Position numbers and translations under genes: made by a program
Part shown: in pieces, positions 56,433 through 64,000 of the stretch
Layout: each line of letters begins with the position of its first letter
How positions within the stretch are numbered: position 1 is the stretch's first letter
The notes under the pieces: model-generated
What the model was told of the DNA's origin: nothing
Databases searched by the model: none
What the model saw: only the letters and a program-made list of their open reading frames with translations
NCBI RefSeq assembly: GCF_030272615.1
Contig: NC_081408.1
Coordinates: 405,799,389-405,863,388 of the forward strand
DNA length: 64,000 nt
Source of the DNA: Cryptomeria japonica
Taxonomy: Eukaryota; Streptophyta; Pinopsida; Cupressales; Cupressaceae
Direction of reading: 5' to 3'

Positions 56433-58195
56433 ATTATTGAAAAAGTTCCCGAGCATGTATCCTACCCAAGCAATTTTGAATTTCTCATTTGTCGCTTGCA
56501 ATGACTCTCTTGCTGCGTTGGACCCTGCCGTGGTGAATGGTGTTGCTGATTTTGTACGCGCTTCTGATGTTGTGGTTCATGGAGTGGTCTCTCAGCATGG
56601 CTCCTCTTCTGTTCTCTTGACCGTTGCCTTCCCTCCCCTTTCTGTTGTTGGGTTTGAGAGCAATGCTCCCCTGGTGGTGGGTGTTGCTACCATTCCTCGT
56701 GGGTATTTCCCCTTGACAGTGGATGTTGTTGCTGCCAATGGGATGGATGGTTCGTGACCTTGCCCACATGGGGATTCTCTTCCAAGTGGAGATGCTTTTG
56801 GTAATGATTCTCAGTCGGCCACTACTGATGTTGTGGGTGCTAAGGTCCCACCTAAACCTTCTTTTTCTAGCAGGCATAGTTTTTCTCATGTGGCTAGATC
56901 TGCTACCCAACCCTCTAGGGGGGGTCGTCCTCTTCCCTGTACCAAATCCACCATTGTGATGGTTTGTGGATAGGATGTGGTGGACAACATCGGGTTCTAC
57001 CAACAATTTGCTTTAGTGTGGAGATTCTCTAGGCTTTGGCCTTCTCTACCGGACCTCCATCACCATGTGAGTGACTCTTGGAAGCCTTTGGTGGCTCATA
57101 ACATTGATCTTCTTCCTCTTGCTAAAGACTTTTTCATTGCTTCTTTTACATCTTTGACTAATCGAGATTTAGTTTTGGGCAAGTTGTGGGCTTCGGGAGC
57201 GCACCCCCTCTCTTTCAACCCTCTCATTGAACCACTTAATGTGCATCCAGTTTGGGTTCGCTTTCCAAATCTCCCTCTTCATTTATGGGAGGTTTCTTTT
57301 TATGAGGCTATTGGTAACTCTATTGGCCATTTCTTAAACATGTCGATGATGCCATGTTTTCAATGAACCACACTACCTTTGCCTGGTTCTTAATTGATAT
57401 TGATATATCCTCGCCTCTTTTGGGAGATGTGGTTCTTATGGCTGGGGATCGACCTTGGACTCAACCATTAGACTTTGAGGGCCTCCCTTTCATTGTTGCA
57501 AATGCTTCTCTACGGGTTACCTTGCTTCAAACTACTCTATTCCATGCCACAAAGGATCTGCTACTTAGTGGAAGGATGCTACTACTAATCACTTGACCAT
57601 TCGTGCTGTTGATTTTGATTCAGATGGATCCTCTTAGGATGTTGAGGTGCCTCTTACTACTACTGATGCTACTGTTGAATCCACGGTTATGGCTCCTCCT
57701 GCTCTGGTGGTTTCAACTTTTATCACTTCTGACCTACTCCTACCTATTGGATGTACACCTGTGGTTACTCCTTCACAATAGCCTATTGTTGTAACTCTTT
57801 AGCTCCCTACTGTTCTGCAACAACTGGCAATTGTCCTTCATCAACACTCTGTTGGAACCACTGATGATGTTCGTGTGGAATCCTTACCGCTTGATCATTC
57901 TCTTGATGATCCTAATGCCTGGACGGTTGTTTGTGGCAAGTAGAAGGGAAAGTCCTCCTCTTCCCCCCAAACCCCTCTTTGTCAATACTTGGGTGCTTCC
58001 CCTCCTTGAGTTGGGTCTTGGCTGTTTGTGATTAGATAGGTTATTTCTCTTGCCTGACCTTATTTGATTCAAAAATTTCTCCCTTGTTTTTGGTACTTGG
58101 GGATTATCCTTCTTGGTTGTGGTTAATTATTTTTTGGATAGTCTTTGACCATGTAAAGGATTGACGCCCTAGTTAACACTTCTTATTTAATCAAA
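56433..58195 (+). mobile_element. Short LINE carrying only ORF1 (half-LINE)
   Basis: AACATAGATAAGCATAAC flanks it at 56415-56432 and 58196-58213, and the 3' end is TTTAATC followed by an A-run, like the larger LINE's GATC-A tail. The 1.76-kb body holds a complete though broken ORF1 and a short 3' untranslated end; there is no endonuclease or RT. The shape is that of mammalian HAL1 half-LINEs. An internal deletion of one copy is the alternative. Confidence 0.85.
56454..58009 (+). pseudogene. ORF1 of the half-LINE (DUF4283-like)
   Basis: The start is probably MYPTQAILNF at 56455. 56977-57366 holds the DUF4283 domain (LWRFSRLWPSLPDLHHHV is its approach; then FFIASFTSLTNRDLVLGKLW, VHPVWVRFPNLPLHLW, IGNSIGHFLNM). 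A frameshift near 57360, and another before 57510, lead to a knuckle at about 57508-57549 that reads CCKCFSTGYLASNY: the His and last Cys of CX2CX4HX4C are both Tyr, each a single transition. The end, NAWTVVCGK then Lys/Ser-rich, stops at 58007-58009, as LINE ORF1 proteins usually end. Confidence 0.8.
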
Positions 58196-58550
58196 AACAT
58201 AGATAAGCATAACCATAGATTTAGAAAACAAAATCTACAAAACCATTAGATCAAACCAACATGAAACTGAGACATGCAAGTACAACCAACCCTAGAAAGA
58301 AGAACCACAAGTTTTTATTTACCATATTAAACCTCAAAAACCATCATGTCATTGACATGTACAAATGCATATCCACATATTATCTAGAAAAACCACAAGT
58401 CTAAAAATAACAAAACTTAAACCAAAACAATGGAAGAACATAGATAAGCATAACCATAGATCTAGAAAAATCAATCTACAAAACCATTAAGATCAAACCA
58501 ACATGAAATTGAGACATGCAATACAACCAACCCTAGAAAGAAGAGGTCCA
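58196..58550. repeat. Tandem repeat, unit 1 remainder and unit 2
   Basis: Unit 2 begins CCACAAG at 58305, about 241 bp after the start of unit 1 once the LINE is removed. Confidence 0.85.
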
Positions 58551-59815
58551 AGAACTCTAGTCTCACTTTTAGGCCAACTCCACAACCACTATTATGTACA
58601 AGCATATGGAGGAGCTAGGTTATTCCATTTTTTTCAAATCATCCAATGATCAACTCCATAACCTACATGCATTTAGGCTAATGAAACAATGTCTTCCAAT
58701 GCTAGAGTCTAAAACCAAGCAACCAACGTATCCATTGACTGACTCTTTCTTAGTCAATAGGTTGATGCAGAAAACTCAATGCATACACTTAATAGGTTAA
58801 CATATCCCATATTAATTAACCTACTATCCTAGAAATGTTCATTTAATTATCGACCAAGGATGTATCTTTTTGGATGATGCTAGTACTATATGTGCAACCA
58901 AATATTCTCTAAGTTGCCTATTGTAGTGTCATAATTTGTACTCCTTTAATTATGAGTCCAATTTCCCACTCGCCTCAACACTCATTTTAATTTTCCCACT
59001 CCTCTAAGCATCATAGGACCTTTTCTTGTCTTGAATCAATTCTCAATTGAAGATAATGAGTCCTATCATATTTTAAAGCTTCAACACATTCTTAATTGGG
59101 CCTTTATTTTAAGTGTTCCCTTTCTCCTATTTCATTTTAAGTCTATACAGGTCATGTTTCATTTAAAAGTTTAATGCACTTTTATCCCCACTTAAATATT
59201 GTCATTTTTCATATAAACTATAGATCTAGTATCAAGGACCTATTAGCTCGTGACCCTTAAAATTCAAGCCTATTGTGTTGGAACATTGTGTTGACATAGT
59301 GTACCACATTTTTTGGTCAAAATTTTCAGAGGATAAAGTGCGCCTTGCCATTTCCAGATCTATCCTCAAAGTTGGAAAATGGTTATTTTAAATCAACCAA
59401 AAGGTGAATTTACCTTGAGAACCCTATATGACATCACTCCCTAATTCATTTTCTCATCTATGAGTTTCATCTCAAGAGCAATTTTATTATTCTTCAAGAG
59501 CATACTTGAGTTCAAGGAGCATCAACATCCTTGAAAATTTGTTCATTCTAAACTTGAACCTCACAAATGGATTCATTGACATCCTTTCTTTCTCCCAATT
59601 CAACTGGTTCACAATCTCATAATCAAGTTAAAAAGAACTAGGATAACTGGGCCAATGCTTGTTTGTGGCTCGATGATATTGATAGAATTTTTTATTCATT
59701 CACATTTAGATCAACGCCAAGATTAGAAACCCCCTCCAACAACCATTATGTGTTGTCTAGTGCACTGGGTAGTGATACTGACACATCCACATCATTATTC
59801 TGGCTCACCAAATAT
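58551..59815. other. Stretch with no recognised gene
   Basis: A few short open frames, none recognisable. Confidence 0.4.
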
Positions 59816-59959
59816 GGTGCACCTATTGGAGTATGTTTCTCCACTAAATCTGGTGTACCTATTGGAGTATGCTACCCTACCAAATTAGGTGTACCTATTT
59901 TAGTATGATGCTCTTCCAAATCAGGTGTTCATATTGGACTATGTGTTTCTTCTACCATT
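59816..59959 (+). repeat. 36-bp tandem repeat, four copies
   Basis: GGTGYACCTATT at 59816, 59852, 59888 and 59924. The first three are in an open frame and read as GxPIGVCxxTKx repeats of 12 residues. Confidence 0.85.
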
Positions 59960-60559
59960 GGGTCAACAATGTTTTCCACAAGGATATCTAATGTCCCTTA
60001 AACCTTTGATTGTGGTACAACAATAATTGAGAGACTCAAAATATTTTTGACAGCTCAAGCTTTCTCAGGGGATACAAATTGGAATGTCTTACTTGGTAGT
60101 TGCATATCCTCCATTATTTCATATGGATTTAGGGGCCAAATACTTGTCCCTTTAAAACTTGATTTTTTATTTTTCAATAGTTGATGCTTTTTTATTTGCC
60201 AAGTGTTGCCAATTCTACCCTTCTAATCTCTAGATTCAAAAACTTACTCATCCATGTTTCTCTTTTCTTCTTAAAATATGATTTGAATGTTACACAAATT
60301 CTACATCTAGTGGTTGCAACCTGTGAGATGATCGGGCTAGTAGGGTTAGTGAATCAACATCTAGTGACCTTGCTTCCTAAATGGTTGAGTAGGCAACATG
60401 GCTGCCATGGAAATCAAATATCAAGAGTCGTTTATTAGTGGGTGACACACCCCCAACTATAGAACCAATAAAATGGTACAACCAATTGAGGATGAGTTCT
60501 TTTGCCATCCATGCATGGGGATGAGTGGCCATATACCTAGTTCATAATCAACTAAATAA
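59960..60559. other. Stretch with no recognised gene
   Basis: May contain the decayed C-terminal end of the transposase to its right. Confidence 0.4.
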
Positions 60560-61449
60560 TTCTTTAGTTGTCTCCTGCTCTTAAACAAATAGAAATGAGG
60601 TATTTTTTGACCAACAACATTCATACAACATAAAAAAAATTTCCACTATAAGATCTTTGGTATAATGTATAAAAACCTATGTTGTCCTTTTTTGCAAGCA
60701 CCCACATTGCATCATTTCTACTAGCTTGAAGATCAGTCTCATCACAGTTCTAAGTCTTCAATGAACCTTAAGGATTAGCTACATACACCTTTGGCGGTAT
60801 ATGATAGAATGTGTCAACAACTATAGGCCTCAAATACAACATGCGGTCTTTTATGTTGTCCTTATAGTGAGATCAGGGTATCTTTTTTTAAGCCTGTCCA
60901 CTAAGACTTACTAGGTTGCGAAGTCCTAATTTCACCACCTCATAGTATATATAGTCCATTTTTGTCTAAAAATGCACTATTTACTTCACAAGTGTTGGCT
61001 GTTAGTTCATGAGTATAATCGTAGGCCACAAAGATCTTACCAAGAGAAACACATCCTTGAATGGATTTGGCTTCATTTGACATATTTGTGCTACTTTAGA
61101 CTTCATTTCGAGTCCATGGCCACTTGTAGCCATCTCCTTGAACCATTGAACTATCTTTTCATCTTCGTCTTTGTTAAAAATAGTTAGAGAACCTTTCATT
61201 TTTGTATAAGTAATACCAAACAACCAATTTATCAATGTGCTTATTGTAAGTCCCAACTTCTTTGAGGTTTCCCTTATTAACATTCTATTATCTTCAAGGT
61301 CTCTGATGGCAAAATCCATATCAGTTATAAACCTTTCCAGTAGCACTGAAAACCTTCTTTGTTGTATAACATTTACATTGATTTGGACTACAGGGTTGAC
61401 TAGTTGTGGAAATGGAATAACTTCATCCTCTTCACACGTGGCAACCTAA
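60560..61449 (-). pseudogene. pogo/CENP-B-like DDE transposase relic
   Basis: The minus frame from 61449 reads QRRFSVLLERFITDMDFAI, then a Pipsqueak/CENP-B-type helix-turn-helix: RETSKKLGLTISTLINWLFG, KMKGSLTIFNKDEDEKIVQW, FKEMATSGHGLEM. About 300 bp on, NCDETDLQASRNDAM (60736-60747 for CDET) matches the first-Asp motif of pogo/Tigger-type DDE transposases, followed by VLAKKDN. Many stops. Terminal inverted repeats not found. Confidence 0.7.
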
Positions 61450-62090
61450 AACCTCTCTTTTCTGGGGGCAATGTTGTCTATAATCTCTTTACTAATCACT
61501 TAGTTCTAGCTTGTTCTTTAAAGATTCTTCATCTACACTGAGAAAATTGTAAGAAGCATACAAGAGGACATACACACATACATTCTAGTAAATGAAACCC
61601 TTAAATGGTGTTTTTTTATAAATAAAGATAGGTGCCTGAAACCCTTAACAAGTGCGTATATGATACCCTGAAATGCAATTTATGTATACATATTGCATAT
61701 ATATAGTGAAATTAAGTGAGAGGCTAGGATGGTGGTGAGGGCCATGTTGTGTGAGGGGTCAACGTTAGTAGAGGGCACGCTAACCAAAACTAAAAATGCC
61801 ACAATGTAGAGGGTCCAGTTGGCAATTCAAAAAACTTGGAACATACATAAATTGTGAAGATCTAGATCTTTATGGTTTATATATATATATATATATATAT
61901 AAGTTAATCATTTTCAGAAAGGGTAATACATATATTTATGTATAGTTTGTAGATGCAGTTGGCTTTATTTTGCACTTACTAACATTTAATAGAACAATTT
62001 GAAATTTAAAGGAAAATGTAAACATATAGGGGAGAGTGAATGATGGTGGTATGGGATATGGTAGTGCAGTGTGATGGCAAACACATATGT
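61450..62090. other. Gene-free stretch with an (AT)n run
   Basis: (AT)n at 61879-61902. Nothing else recognised. Confidence 0.5.
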
Positions 62091-62418
62091 AACCTAGAAA
62101 CATGCGTGAACAACCTTCTAATTGCATTAAACCTATTTGATGCTATTGTATTTTATATTAATGTATTCTTGTTTATGTATCATATTTCAATTCAAATATA
62201 CCACTATTGAATATGCTATAATAAATTTAACATTATTAGAGTGGCTAGCAAACTAACCTAGAAATAGGCGTGAACAACCTTCTCTTTGCATTAAATGTAT
62301 TTGATGCTATTGTATTTTATAATGTATTCCTATTTATGTATCATATTTCAATTCAACTATATCACTACTGAAAATGCCATAGTAAATTTAATATTATTAG
62401 AGTATTTGGGAAACTAAT
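62091..62418. repeat. 164-bp tandem duplication
   Basis: AACCTAGAAA at 62091 and 62255. Similarity runs through TGATGCTATTGTATTTTATA to ATTATTAGAGT in both copies. Confidence 0.9.
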
Positions 62419-64000
62419 AATGATAGGTGTAATGATGTGAATGTATGCAAATGTTTCAAAAGAAAATAATGAGACTTATGAATTTAATAAACATACATTG
62501 AACAATTTATAAATTGCTAATATTGGAAAAAAAATATATATATACTTACCTTGGAACTTGCAACTGGTGTCTAAAATAAATCTCCAATAGCTGTGATATG
62601 GGCAATTTGTAATCGAGAAACATGCAACACACATTATAGCTAGCTTGTATAAATAGGTATTTGAGAGCAAGTGAAGAAATTTAAATTCTTGGAGGGAATT
62701 TGTGCAGGCATAAATAAAATTAATGATACAAGTGATTGGAATTATAAGGTGAATGTTCCCTATCAACGTGAGTTGAGAAGTTATTAATTATAATTTAATT
62801 GGATAGTTGTTTAAATAAATTTTAATTTGTTTTGTGTTTATGTAATTTGACATGGATGAAATAAATAGGACGTATCATTATGAAACTGACAATTCTTATT
62901 TATATCATAAATTACTTGTAATGAATGAATTAAGTAGTGATATATTTTATAAAATTGTTTGTAATGGCGAGCTTGAGCGTTGCTTTACAATTTTTGTAGG
63001 GTAAATTTGGTGAAAGAGAGGTATAGATGGACATGGTGGAACTAGAAAATGGTCATCTAGGGATGATAAATGTAACCATTATTGTTTGTAATATGGTTAA
63101 ATGTATTTGCAACTTGTTGGTCAAATATTTCATCTATAATTGATGAAATGTGAATTGGTTTTGTACAAGTCAAATCACTATTTTTATAAAGGTGGTTATA
63201 TAATATAAATACAACTATCTATTTACATTCACCTATATTTGGGAAGGTGGATAGTAATTTCTCTATGCATGATTAGACACATAGTTGATTTAACATGTAC
63301 TTTTCTTTACATGGTATAAAAACAATTTGAAAAAAAAGGGTTATTTTTATGTTTAACGTCAAAGATTGAGTTGACATTTGGTGGGGCCCAAGTTGTCAAC
63401 TACTATCCCAAATACTAGATTTCGCACCACCATTGGGCCCTCTCCTTTACTGAATTTTGTAATTTGCTTCTAGCTACACTTTAACCCAAAAATTTGAAAA
63501 TGAAACTTTGAAAGAGTTAGCCAATCTCCAAAATCATGAATAAATAAGAGTTGCTCTATTATATATAGAATATTAATTTTTAGATTATAAGCACATAGTG
63601 TCGATTAACCAAACACAAAATTTAACATCACATTTCTTTCTCTCGCTAGTCATTTAAAGCTTAATAATCAAATGTAATGTCTACATTTTTGGGTTCTCTT
63701 GTATTGCAATTGGCATTGACCTTCTCAATGAGTGTCACCATTGTTAGAGTTATTTGATATCGCCAATGAGCTTAGTTAGTCTTGACAACACTTATGCCAC
63801 TAGGTAATTTCTGACCTCTAATGTACTCTTCAAGAATCCTGGAGATGGCATCTATTTGCAATAAGTTGTTTTGTTGACTTCATTTATCACTATTCTTCAT
63901 CATGATCACCACAGTGTAGTTGGATTTTGATTCTAATGAGTTTGAATAGTTTCTACAAATGAATGCATTAATAGTTTATTTTTTATTATTTTATTGAGGT
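62419..64000. other. AT-rich stretch, nothing recognised
   Basis: No gene, RNA or element boundary seen on either strand. Confidence 0.5.

Overview
The window looks like a stretch of a large, repeat-rich seed-plant genome (possibly a gymnosperm, but I cannot fix the species). I find no confident single-copy host gene. Nearly everything is retrotransposon, mostly nested and mostly broken. The plant assignment rests on the element families: Ty1/copia with an initiator-Met primer site, Ty3/gypsy of the Tat lineage with a second archaeal-type RNase H, LINEs with a DUF4283-type ORF1 and a C-terminal RNase H, a plant mobile domain gene, and degenerate CCCTAAA repeats.

Layout. 1-2894 is the 3' end of a Sirevirus-like LTR element (+), inserted into the integrase gene of another copia element whose remnant follows to about 3390. 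4116-20706 is a Ty3/gypsy element (-), flanked by GACCC/GATCC. Its reverse-transcriptase gene was later split by a copia element (9591-16344, -) with a perfect CTTAG target duplication and two 448-bp LTRs. 20712-22478 holds CT and CA microsatellites and degenerate telomere-like repeats. 22497-30804 is a LINE (-) with an 18-bp target duplication; a solo LTR (22722-23531, duplication AAACC) sits near its 3' end. 30823-33671 is AT-rich and contains a 242-bp tandem duplication. 33672-51624 is an 18-kb Tat-lineage element (-), duplication GTTAT, inserted inside a related LTR. 52765-53280 is a long TA/TG/CA microsatellite. 53797-54494 is an array of 13 imperfect palindromes just upstream of the polypurine tract and 3' LTR (54658-55887) of another element (+). 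56433-58195 is a short LINE (+) that carries only ORF1 and has an 18-bp duplication inside a 240-bp tandem repeat. A pogo-like DDE transposase relic lies at 60560-61449 (-). The rest, to 64000, is AT-rich with one 164-bp tandem duplication.

Most notable. The Tat element carries, antisense to gag-pol, a plant mobile domain (PMD) gene with its own TATA box, start codon and canonical intron. The intron, and separately the element's 5' leader, contain arrays of a TAGCGCAT core spaced almost exactly 21 bp apart with unrelated spacers. The arrays are inverted relative to each other, so each reads TAGCGCAT in its own transcript. The 53.8-54.5 kb palindrome array shows paired changes in its two arms. 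In the copia and Tat elements the coding frame runs for 4-5 kb without a frameshift but with many stops, nearly all one C-to-T change from CAG, CGA or CAA, as expected from methylated-cytosine deamination in silenced DNA.
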